NCBI GenBank assembly: GCA_015680685.1
Contig: MNCI01006881.1
Span: 128,086-192,085 of the forward strand
Direction of reading: 5' to 3'
Source: Gnetum montanum
Lineage: Eukaryota; Streptophyta; Gnetopsida; Gnetales; Gnetaceae
DNA: 64,000 bases
Part shown: in pieces, positions 20,661-29,975 of the stretch
Layout of the letters: each line of letters opens with the position of its first letter
How positions within the stretch are numbered: position 1 is the stretch's first letter
Translations under genes and position numbers: made by a program
The notes under the pieces: model-generated
Told to the model about the DNA's origin: nothing
The model's input: the letters and a program-made list of their open reading frames with translations, nothing else
Databases searched by the model: none

Positions 20661-23600
20661 TGAAATGGCCTTAAACTAGTTCATGCATGCATACTTTGTT
20701 CTCCTTTTTGTTCAGCATTTACAATCACATCTCCGCTTTACATTTAAAATAAAACAGAAAAGCAAGCCAAAACATCTTTTCACTGCTGCGTCGTGTTTAC
20801 AATTAAAGTCAAAATCAGCAAAAATTTTCTTACATGCAATGTTGTACAATTATACGTGTCAACTGTTTTCGTCATCTCAAAATTTTCACAAATTACAATT
20901 CCCATATCAGTCTGAGTCAGAGTTAAAAAACAACAAAAATCTTAAAAACTAAAAAATCCTAAGCATCCGGGACGGGAGGATCATCCCCTTTAGATCCACC
21001 AGCATCAGAGGCCCCTGCTCCACTGGGGCCAGCTTCCTGAGCATCATCGCCATCTTCATCTTGAAAATACCAAAAGAACAACCAACATAAGAATAAGTGA
21101 ATGTCAAAGATTTAAATACTATTCAGTAAACTAATTTCATAAATATAAGATGCTTACCATGGGAGATCCCTCTAAGCCGAACTCCAGTCGATGAAGGATT
21201 TCTTCTTCTGAAATGCTGGCCCAGTCTGTGCCATCCAGGCCTAAGTCAACGTCTGCCAAGGTTTTTCCTTTGTCGACAGCTGACCAGGTAGGACGTTTTA
21301 GAGGGAATTCGCCAACTGACACTTCCCCAGAAGCATTTGTGATTACCCTCATAGGTGACCCCATTTCCACAGTTGTATTCTGAGCAAAAGTATGGAAAGC
21401 AGAACGCAAGCCCAAATCCTCCACAAACATCTCTAGTTGCCACTTTTCAATAGACCTCTTTTAGCGACTTCTTGTAGTAATGTTTGTGACTTTTCTCATC
21501 CTAACCCCACTTACAAACCTTGGAAGCAAAGGCTTTCCAATCTTGACATTTAAGGTTCAGGAGATCAATTTGGGCTTTGCGCTCTGCCATTCTCCAAGTC
21601 AACGATGCATGACGATTCAGTAAATTCTAATATCTTGTATACGTGACCTCAGACATTCGCCAAGAGTGATCACCGCTTAGCCTAGCAGCAACAAACTCGT
21701 ACTGGGCCTTCAGATCGTCATGTTCCATCGACAACTTAGAGACTTCCCTTTCTTTTACTTGAATTTGTAGCCACAACTGCTCAATGGAACGCCTACAGGT
21801 CTTAGCATTATGCACAAAGCCTTCCGCAACTCCATCATAAACAGGCCTTGGCACATGTTCCACTTCTGGGAAAAGTGCAGTTAAACTGTCTATGCTAACA
21901 CTTTCATAGGGATCCCATCTCAATTTAGCACCTGCCCACGTGAAAAATACAAATGTTAGGACAATATAAACAGGATGTGAAGTTCCAAACATTTAAATAA
22001 TGTATACCTATGTCAGGGTCAGCCTCCTGGATCCGTTCAACGACTTCTTCCATGAGTCTAGCCACAAAATCCATTTTGCTTGGCATTTCAGACCAAGTAA
22101 ATGGCTCATGGGTACGCGATGAACTAACCTCAGTGGTCCTCTCTGGGGGAACCGTCTTCATCAGTACATCCAAACACACCGTCCTGGTCTTGCTACCTTT
22201 ATCTGGACAAGATAAAAATGAAAAACATAAAAAAAAATATACCACAAAAATGATGACTGATAGGCGAAATTGAAATAAGATAAAGAGAAAAACATACCAT
22301 GATCCTTGTCACCTTCTGGGGGATCACCCAGATCCAAGTCTCCCTGAAGAAACCTGCGGAACACTTGATTAACACCACCCTGGTCATCCAATGGCTCAGT
22401 TTCCGTGGTTTTCTCCTTTAACTCCTCCGTCTCTCCACCCTGGCTCTTCTCTGTACGGTCCTCCTTGTTGTTTTTCTCCATATTGATCTCCTCCTCCTTA
22501 GTAATAGTCTCTAGAGCCTACTTCCTCACTGTTTCAAAATCAAGCCAAAAACATCGATAACACGTAACCGATTAAGGTAAAACTTATAAACAAAATGAAA
22601 ACGATAAACGGGCGAGGTCCGCCTACCAGGCATCTTGAAGCGTATTCGCTTCACGCGTGGCTGGTTCACACCAGAGACTTCCTCAGCTAGGCACTCAGGC
22701 CTCTTTAGCTTTGCTTTAGCTTGGCCAATGGTTTCCTTGATGACCCGTTCTACCCTTCTAGCAATGTAGGGTACCTCATCTAGCTCCAACCCCAAACTAT
22801 CATGTGTGTGGATTGAACCACCAGATGATCCCCCTGTGGTAATAGAAGCGGATTCATCAATGCCTTTAGGTGCATCTTGGGACTTGGCTGTATCATACAA
22901 GTGATTGATCCATGGGCGGGATAGTTGACCCCGATCCCGCAGAACAAACTTGTTGTCTGCGTGAACCACCAAGAACTTGGCAAAACGGTGAAGATAACCA
23001 GCAAAGAATGCGAAGGTGAAATGGGATTGTGCATCGACATTCGAGCGCAACCGCACTATCTCCTTGTGCATACCCAACAACAAAAATCGTGCCCAGTTAT
23101 ATCGCATGCCTGTTTCCAAAATAGTTCGCATGACACGAACAGCCTCAACCCCAAGGCACCTCACATGGGAAAGAGTTTTGGGGAATACTTGTGCTTTGAA
23201 CAGGGGATATAGTTCGTTCACTTCTACAACTTTTTCTTTCCCCTGCACTGGGAATCCCTTCGCACCCTTGGCCATGCCTAGCCAATCTTCCAACTCCTGA
23301 ATTGTCTGGAGCTCCTTATGAGCTCTATCTAGTACTACATTCAAGCCATCTGCCGGTACGCCAAATAGGTTCAAAAAGAACTCGGGTGACAGGTGGAAAA
23401 CTACCTTCAGACCCTTAATCTGGGTGCTGTAGTATGAGATAGACTCATTAAAGGAGTCTACAATCCCGATCATCTCCCCAATGGAAACGTCAAGACTCGG
23501 GGTCATAAAAAGCTCCATGAGGCTAGCGTCATCTAGGCAATGAGCGAAGGATGGAGGAGCACAATTACGCAACCACTTCTGGGCCTTAGCCACCCCCCCC

Positions 23601-24096
23601 GAACTTCATCGACAAAGTCGTCTCAGTTCGCCCAGTGGTCACCGGATCCTCACCAGAAGGTACATCAACTGTAAAAGCAATTTAAAATGGTCGTATCAGC
23701 GTAAATCAAAACAATTAGACAAACCCACTAACACATCTAGGAAATGTTATCGTTTACCGTTAGTGGCAGATCTAGATGTGCTGCCAAGGTCACGAGGGAA
23801 GACTGGCCCATTGTCAGTCCAGTCTTCATGAAGCCACCCACGAGCCTTGTACATCGCAAACGCTTTGGAGAACCGCTTATGAAAATGGACCATCGAACCC
23901 TTCGTTTGACCTAGTACGGTCCCACGAAGGGTGGGGCTTGTCATAAATGCCTCCAGAGCAGTGCGAGCAAGGGCTAATCCTTCATCTTCAATGAGTGTCT
24001 CATTCAGGTTCGTCTTCGGCTTGTAAGCAAATATGGGTCAAGACAAGAAGAAAATGGTAAACAGCAAAAGGAAATAGTAAGCTCAAACATTCCTAC

Positions 24097-24546
24097 TTGG
24101 CCACTCGATACACTATACCGGGAGGGTTCTGGAATAATGTATGCGCACAAGAAACTATGAATAATGTATTGTTGAGATAATCCAACCCTCGTGGCAATAG
24201 TTCCCACACGTGCATTAATGGGCACGTAGATCGGGGCCCACAGGTAGTACCATCTTCGTTAACCAAAGGCCCCTCATCAATGTCCTGTATAAAAACCGTG
24301 ACACCCTCTACAGCCCCCAGCAACATCTCCTCAAGCATGCTCCGTGCAGTCACCTCATCAAAGTTGGACCAGATAGCCACCTCGAAATTGTCCAATAGGA
24401 AGGACAAAAATCCACACGCACCTCCCGTAAACCAAACCCCGTTATCATCCACGGTCAAGTCCGGGGGAATCTCGCCTTCCTCAACAAGGTCGACCCATGT
24501 TAATACCTCGACAAGTTCAACAACGATGAGGAAGCGCTTGCTGTCC
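24097..24546 (-). CDS. Exon 2 of El-3 antisense gene: FCP1/NLI-like HAD domain, open throughout
   Basis: This exon is open for all 450 nt. It begins after TTGTTTCTAG and ends at AA before GTAGGAATG. Blocks: KRFLIVVELVEVL (motif I, with the nucleophile Asp replaced by Glu), GVWFTGGACGFLSFLLDNFEV, AIWSN, VFIQDIDEG, VWELLPRGLDY and NTLFIVSCAHTLFQNPPG. Members of the FCP1 family show VVDLNG-like motif I, RPG..EFL.F, F.V.IWS and NTL.IDDSP...NPP, so the fold is recognisable. Loss of both Asp motifs says it is not a phosphatase. A binding role is possible but unproven. Confidence 0.72.
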
Positions 24547-24649
24547 CTAGAAACAATCATGATAGCACGACAGATTAGATCGAAATGCAAAATTTTACAT
24601 CATAAATCGACACTTAAAAATCTGGAAAACTTTTACTAACTGTTTGCAT

Positions 24650-25160
24650 TCAACGTATACGCCACATAGACCAACGTATACGCTGGCGAAACCGTTCACA
24701 CTTAGCACAAAAATGTGGTCCAAACTCAGTGTATACACTGAGCGTATACGCTGCCTAGCTCAGCATATACCCCGGACATGAACTATCCTACCCTTAGCGT
24801 ATATGCTGACAAAACCCTTAGCGTATACGTCGACGAGACCCTCAGCATATACGCCGCAGCTAGATTTAAGCGTAAATAATATACGCCAGCATGGAATAAA
24901 CAAGTTTACATCGGAAACAGAAAAAACACGCTGAAAGATAAATGTAGACTAACAGCATATACGCCGAATAAACCCTCGGCATGTACGCCATCATAGTAAA
25001 GAGTTTACGCTGATAAAACAAACAAATCACACTGACAAGACTGCACAAAAAACTCATGACACCATGGCTTACGCTACAAAGTGACACTCAGCGTATACGC
25101 TGCAAAACCCCATACGCCTAAAAAATCTCTACACTCGGCGTATACGCCAAGAGTGTCTAT
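24650..25160. repeat. GCGTATACGC cluster in intron 1 of El-3 antisense gene
   Basis: Exact or one-off copies of GCGTATACGC occur at about 24655, 24673, 24744, 24800, 24818, 25089 and 25137, within intron 1 (25211-24547). The same palindrome fills the U3 and leader of this element. Confidence 0.8.
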
Positions 25161-25595
25161 GCTATACAAGATAAAGAATAGAAATAATCAGAGAAAAAGA
25201 TTAGAGCCTACCTGTGGGATGTCACGGGCCAGGATGATATCCTTGGCCTTGGCAGGCCCTGCAGCATAGCCTCCGTCTCCTCCGCGAAGGTCAAGTCGAG
25301 ACCCTTCCTCCCCTAACCCTCCACTTCTTTGCCCTTGCCCATCTGGGCCTATTTATGCTGACGATACACATTTACGCTGAAGAGAAGTGTCTACGCTAAC
25401 GCTTGCAAGTTTGCACTCTGTGTCTATGTTGGGGTTTAATGTTGCACATCTACGCTGGGGTTATTCTTCGACGTCTATGCTCACGAGGAAATTTACGCTG
25501 ATGCTAAGGCAATGTAGTTCACGCTTACGCTTTAACAGTTTACGCTGTCACTTACGCTCTGTCGCTTTCAAAGTAAAGCAAATGGACCCACCCCC

Positions 25596-25602
25596 TTTTA
25601 TA
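25596..25602 (-). promoter_or_regulatory. TATA box of El-3 antisense gene
   Basis: The minus strand reads GCTATAAAAGGGGG, a strong plant TATA context, 254 bases upstream of the exon 1 ATG (25342). Just upstream is a GCTGAC hexamer-like microsatellite (25618-25660). It would drive transcription opposite to the LTR promoter. Confidence 0.6.
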
Positions 25603-25819
25603 GCATTCCGCTGACGTTGACACTCCGCTGCGCTAACGCTGACGCTGACGCTGACGCCGCCGTTACGTCTTTTTTCTTTTTTTTCGCCTTTTTCCTTATT
25701 TTTCAAGCAAAAGATAAAAAAAACATATATAATAAAACTAATAAACATTATTAAAATAGAGATTGCTACATCTTGGTTCCTCCATGGACCCCATTTTACA
25801 CATTTACTCTGAATGTTCT

Positions 25820-25960
25820 AGTTTAAATTGCCATATTGCCCTAGTACGGCCTTAAATTGCCATATCCTTATCCACCTACAACTTGGTAAGGCCTTAAACT
25901 ACCACTTATGGCCTGGTAAGGCCTTAAACTTCCACTCAACGCCCGGTAATGCATTAAACT
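25820..25960 (+). repeat. TTAAACTA spacer array before El-3 pol
   Basis: GGTAAGGCCTTAAACTACCAC and relatives repeat about every 37 bases, four times, between the antisense-gene promoter and pol. Confidence 0.7.
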
Positions 25961-26087
25961 GGTATGCGTCCCGGTGTGACGATAATCCACCATTATGCAT
26001 GTACACATAGTTTAAAATCATCAAAAGGCATAGAACGATCTCCCTCTTTCTTACTCCTCTCTCTGTTTATTGCAAGGAGCAAGCTCA

Positions 26088-26510
26088 ATGGACAGCCAGC
26101 ATTTAACCACACCGTTAATCATTGATGAACCATATGGCAAAATTACACGAGACATTAACATAAATCTCATCAACTTGAGTTCACCAACGGACAATGCAAC
26201 CATAGCCTCAACACAGCAAGTAACAGACGATTACAAAGACATGACAAAATTTCTTGACATAGAGGCCAAGAATATCACTCAAGACCCATTGTCTGAAACT
26301 CCCATCGTCATGCCCGATGGAGAAACCAAAATGCTAAAGTTAAGCGCCTTATTACAATCGCCATTAGCCAAAAACATCAAGAATGTGCTTAGGGAAAATA
26401 TGAAAGCATTCGCTTGGTCCTACACAGACATGCCTGGGCTAGATCCCTGAATTGTCCAACACAATATTATCCTTGACCCAAAGTTGAGACTAGTAAAACA
26501 AAAAGCGTGA
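26088..26510 (+). pseudogene. pol: El-3 pol N-terminus, cut off before RT
   Basis: From the ATG at 26088 the frame has TPLIIDEPYGKI, FLDIEAKNITQDPLSETPIV and MKAFAWSYTDMPGLDP, which precede reverse transcriptase in this family (compare El-2). A stop follows at 26448, and homology runs to LRLVKQKA near 26507. RT, RNase H and integrase are absent; the sequence turns straight into spacer repeats. El-5 is cut in the same general region, so this looks like an inherited deletion. Confidence 0.8.
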
Positions 26511-26514
26511 AAGG

Positions 26515-26905
26515 TCATGACTATAAACCGATACCACAGAAAGTCCTAGAATCATGACTATAAACCGATACCATAGCTCGTCCTGGGATCATGATGGTAA
26601 ACTGATACCACAGAACAGTCCTTGGTTATGACTTAAAACTAACACCACAGCTCGTCCTGGGATCATGACGGTAAACTGATACCCCACAGTGTCCGCAATG
26701 ATGATAAAATAGCACTCGTCTGGCACAACAGTAAACTACCACTGTCACAACCATCGGAGTCCGCTAAGACTATAAACTAGCTTGTCTCCTCATAGTCCGC
26801 TAAGACTAAAAACTGGCAATGTAACGTCTGCCACGACGCTAAACGGGAAATGTCCAACAGGTTACGACATAAAACTAACCCATGATAGTCTTCCAAGACT
26901 ATAAA
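26515..26905 (+). repeat. Spacer array after El-3 pol remnant
   Basis: Units such as ATCATGACTATAAACYGATACCAYAG and GTCCGCTAAGACTATAAACTAGC repeat about every 35-60 bases. Wording is close to the array in El-6 (48835-49235). Confidence 0.75.
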
Positions 26906-27849
26906 CTAGCAAGTTCATTGCTGGTTCATGAATCTGCCACCACATTCACGCTTCATCACTGCATCACCCGCCATCAGTAGATTCTACCAACACTGCTGCT
27001 ATCGACATACAATCTGCCGCCATGTAAGTCTGGGCTCGATCATTCACTCATGGTTTTCTTGTCTTCTTGGAGTTGTGTTTGCAAGATGACACCCAGAGGT
27101 TTTCGCACAAGAATGCATCTCATCGCAAGCAACAAGATGGGACAATGTTCATAGCACGCATGACAAAATCAAACCGTTCACTAGTGCATCCCCATTCACC
27201 GACCCATTCCCTATCTGTTCACAAACACATTTTATTCAACCATACCTCTGATACATCCAGTACACCCAAAATTTTTAACATGTTGTCACGTATTGTCACA
27301 CATGAGTACAAAATCAATGCAGAGTTTAGAATTTCCAAAAAAAAAAAAAAAACAAGACTCCTGGCACTTCCCATATAAGCCCCAGGTGGGAGGGTAGTTG
27401 TCTCAAAACCAAGTACTCATATCTAAAATGGTTAAGAAGCATATAGTTGCATGGCTCTTGCTCTCCGCCAACAAGTTCCCCTAAACATTAAACATGGGCC
27501 CTGTTCCTCCAAAGCATGTAACACAACTCCTCGTGGCTTTGGTCTTGCCAACAAGTGCTCTTGAACACTAATCAGGAGCCTTGTCCCGCCAAAGGACACC
27601 CATCGCATGTCTGAACTCCGAGTCTACTAAACAATGGCTATTGGCAAGGACCAGCATGCCGCACACCTGGGCACCCCATCTCCCAGTATAATTTCTTGGG
27701 GAGTCGCCACTCTCCACAATCTCTCTTCTCCTATCAGCTACAAATTGCCCTTTTTCAATCCCATGTACTACCGAACACGGTGCGATGACATCTAGTCATG
27801 TGGCAAAGAACAAAGTCTATATCAAGTTGCTTGTGGTGTTTTGCACTTC
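26906..27849 (+). other. El-3 3' non-coding region, conserved with El-6
   Basis: No gene is seen. Blocks match El-6 49241-50315: TCTTCTTGGAGTTGTGTTTGCA (27062-27083), an A-run (27338-27352), and an imperfect duplication 80 bases apart around GCCAACAAGT (27467 and 27547) with CTTGTYCCKCCAAAG-like words. Conservation without coding suggests RNA-level use. Confidence 0.6.
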
Positions 27850-27902
27850 TTTGTCAATGCTTCTCGGGTAGATTCCTCCAAGCATCAACAAAGAGGGGCC
27901 AA
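27850..27902 (+). other. Stem-loop and polypurine tract of El-3
   Basis: TTTGTCAATGCTT (27850-27862) pairs with AAGCATCAACAAA (27880-27892) at 11 of 13 positions across a 17-nt loop, CTCGGGTAGATTCCTCC. The right arm runs into the polypurine tract AAAGAGGGG (27890-27898), directly before the 3' LTR. Confidence 0.75.
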
Positions 27903-29041
27903 TGAAACACCATAAAATTTCAAGCTTAGTGCTTCCCCAGCAAGAAGCAGGTCCCTGGGACCCACAAACGGCAACAGCTACATTTAGCGTCGCACATTGC
28001 AACTTTCGAAGTCAAAAGGCTTACTTTTCGCTAAGTGCATTACCAGAGTATACGCCCAGGGTATATGCCCAGCATCAACAGCGTATACGCCTGGCGTATA
28101 CACCCAGCAGACATCTGAATTACGTGCCAAATGAACACGTCTTGCCTGTACGCTCGGCACCGCAGATGCACATGCCCGACGATGAAGTCTCAATGACAGA
28201 ATGGAGACAGCACCGAAGAGCAAGAATTGAAGCAAGTCGGCAGCTGTCAGCGTATACGCCCAGCCATTTTCGGCGTGTATGCCCAGCGTCCATGGCATCT
28301 CCACCCGAGTTCACATGCCCAGCATGTCCAGTGTATACGCCCAGCGTGTACGTCAGCTTGATGTAGCGTATACGCCCAGCAGATGTAATATGTTGTATAT
28401 TTGTAAATTGTATGCACCCGGTCAACGCGCCACATGTCTCCTAACCTAAGTCTAGTGTAACAACCGGTATAAAAACCCCACTTTTCCACTTCACCCAGGA
28501 GGTTGGAAAAAATCCCAGAGCATACCAGAGACATTTACGCTATGCACCAGAGCTGAAAGCCTCTTACGCTGGAAAACTTGTATGTTGTGCACAGTCTCTA
28601 TGCCGTGCCTACAGCGTATACCAGCCCAGCCGTCTCTGCATTCACCGGGGCTTTTCGTCCGCCTTGTGTTCATCACAACTGCGTTAGACTAGTGCACTGT
28701 ACTTCGACTCTGTAATACCATTGTTCATAATTTATAGTTTATGATAATTTCTTGCATGGTTTCTGTTTATGCTCATTTATGTTTACGCCCTGGTCATATC
28801 TGCTATGCCGTTTACGATCTTGTTTACGCTTGTTTACGCTGTTTACGCATAACCCAGCGTATAGCACTTCGGCATACATGCGGGTAAATCCTTGTCTGAT
28901 CTGCGTACGGATCACCCAAGGTAATCTACCTTCGTGCATTCCAGCTCTTCCTTAGGCGAAGGCAGGGTCTTTTGTGCGCGTCCTGCGATCCCATAGTCTT
29001 TGTTTCCTTCCAGCCAGTGATCGACGATTTCAGGCGGTACA
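27903..29041 (+). repeat. El-3 3' LTR (1139 bp)
   Basis: It starts TGAAACACCATAAAATTTC and ends CAGGCGGTACA. It matches the 5' LTR throughout, with a TATA box at 28468-28475 and a shorter U3 palindrome cluster (28040-28390). Confidence 0.93.
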
Positions 29042-29046
29042 ACAAG
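29042..29046. repeat. Target-site duplication of El-3, right copy (ACAAG)
   Basis: Perfect match to 14443-14447. Confidence 0.9.
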
Positions 29047-29975
29047 GTGCAATGAATTGAATTTGGAAATGTATGACCCCGAGATCTGGGATCCATATTA
29101 TAGATAAATATGATGGATACAACAGGATTTACAAGCAAACTTCAGTTTGAACGAGGTGTCTACCACCAACAAGAATCTATTTAAAGATTAAACAAGCAAA
29201 GGCTAATCTACCTTGTTCACTAGCGAGTCTAGGTGCAAGGGAGTCAAGCTCGAAGTAAAATGTTTGCTAACTTGGAGTCTCTAGTCAAAAGCTTCTCTTT
29301 GTCACCATCAATGCTCTTCTATTGGCAACCCTTTCTCTTCGTCTCAGCAATTTGTTTTCCAAAAATGCCAAAAATTGTCAACCCATTGAGCATTGTTCGC
29401 TGGGGTATTTATAAGATTAGGGTTAAGAGAAGAACATGGTTTAGATGATGCTTGTCTTGGGTCCACAAAATACCATTGACTTGATGTGCGTAGCTAAAGC
29501 TTCTAACGCTATGCTGTGCTATGCTCTGAAGTGTAGTATAGCGTAACCACCCTTGAAGAAAATAGTTCATTTGACCTTGTCTCTGGCACTGAATAAACTA
29601 TCCTGTGATACACTGGGAAGCGTATCGTAGCATAATAACTGCTACTACCTGAATTTCGTTATATTTGTTGCTAAGACTAAGTCAATTATGTTGCTTTCCT
29701 TATGTTGCATTACGCTACATAGCATAACACGACGTAATATGGAAAAAGATAAAATTTTTGAACATGGCTAACTTGTGAAGTTGAAGTGTTATTGCTGTGC
29801 ATCCCTTGTTCTATTCTGTTCTCCTAGAGTCTACTATGCTAAGTTGTGTAGTGTAGCATAGTAGGCCCTTAGTTGAAAAAAGAAGACTTGCTAAGATGTC
29901 CCACTTGCAAAAATCCTTGCCTAAACTTCGAGACCTTGCTGAATCATTGATGTCTCAAAATTTCATGGTGTTTCA
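29047..29975 (-). repeat. El-2 5' LTR, 5' portion
   Basis: On minus it starts TGAAACACCATGAAATTTTG (29975) and runs to the El-3 insertion. TATAAATA lies on minus at 29413-29406. Upstream of it is a perfect 11-bp inverted repeat, CTACTATGCTA / TAGCATAGTAG (29831-29841, 29854-29864), among TACGCTA and TAGCATA words. Confidence 0.85.

Larger units (their letters stand above)
20959..25342 (-). pseudogene. Antisense gene, best copy (El-3): HAD/FCP1-like domain + unknown domain + coiled coil + acidic tail, 8 exons
   Basis: The model on minus: exon 1 25342-25212, exon 2 24546-24097 (450 nt), exon 3 about 24020-23758, exon 4 23668-22627, exon 5 22528-22298, exon 6 22202-22008, exon 7 21931-21158, exon 8 21059-20959. 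All introns begin GT and end AG, and phases agree at the junctions of exons 1/2, 3/4, 4/5, 5/6 and 6/7; the 2/3 and 7/8 junctions need a shift. About 1060 residues: a short N-terminus, HAD/FCP1-like exon 2, then exon 4 (MELFMTPSLDVSIGEM, FHLSPEFFLNLFGVPADGL, ELYPLFKAQVFPKTLS, SHFTFAFFAGYLHRFAKFLV) that I do not recognise. A coiled coil follows in exon 7 (about 21830-21680) and the tail is DEDGDDAQEAGPSG. Damage is light: TAGs in exons 1 and 5, one extra G in a run of eight at 23593-23600, and stops and a frameshift in exon 7. It runs against gag-pol. Function unknown. Confidence 0.78.
14448..29041 (+). mobile_element. El-3: complete 14.6-kb LTR retrotransposon with antisense gene
   Basis: Order on plus: 5' LTR 14448-15634, primer site 15640, leader, gag-protease 16305-20399, spacer array, antisense gene 25342-20959 (minus), spacer array, pol N-terminus 26088-26510, spacer array, 3' non-coding region, stem-loop and polypurine tract 27850-27902, 3' LTR 27903-29041. 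It is bounded by ACAAG on both sides, so it is one intact insertion. Pol stops before RT, so it could not make its own reverse transcriptase. The two LTRs differ by roughly 7% over their first ~165 bases by eye, so it is not very recent. It is inserted in the 5' LTR of El-2. Confidence 0.92.
3576..29975 (-). mobile_element. El-2: Gypsy-type element with antisense gene, split by El-3, cut by El-1
   Basis: Read on the minus strand, the element is made of a 5' LTR (29975-29047, then 14447-14140), a primer-binding site (14133-14115), gag-protease (13884-10159), a repeat spacer (about 10050-9900), a gene on the opposite strand (5409-9773), a second spacer (about 5180-4940) and pol (from about 4900). 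Pol is lost at 3576, where El-1 inserted. The 14448-29041 block is not part of it: it is El-3, flanked by ACAAG on both sides. El-2 in turn sits in the gag region of El-4. Its 3' LTR would be left of the window. All genes carry stops or frameshifts. Confidence 0.85.

Noticed and set aside
22526-23593. 355-codon frame taken alone as one complete gene
   Set aside because: It is mainly exon 4 of the spliced antisense gene; its end reads past the GTAGGC donor into an intron and its start is at the G-run frameshift.
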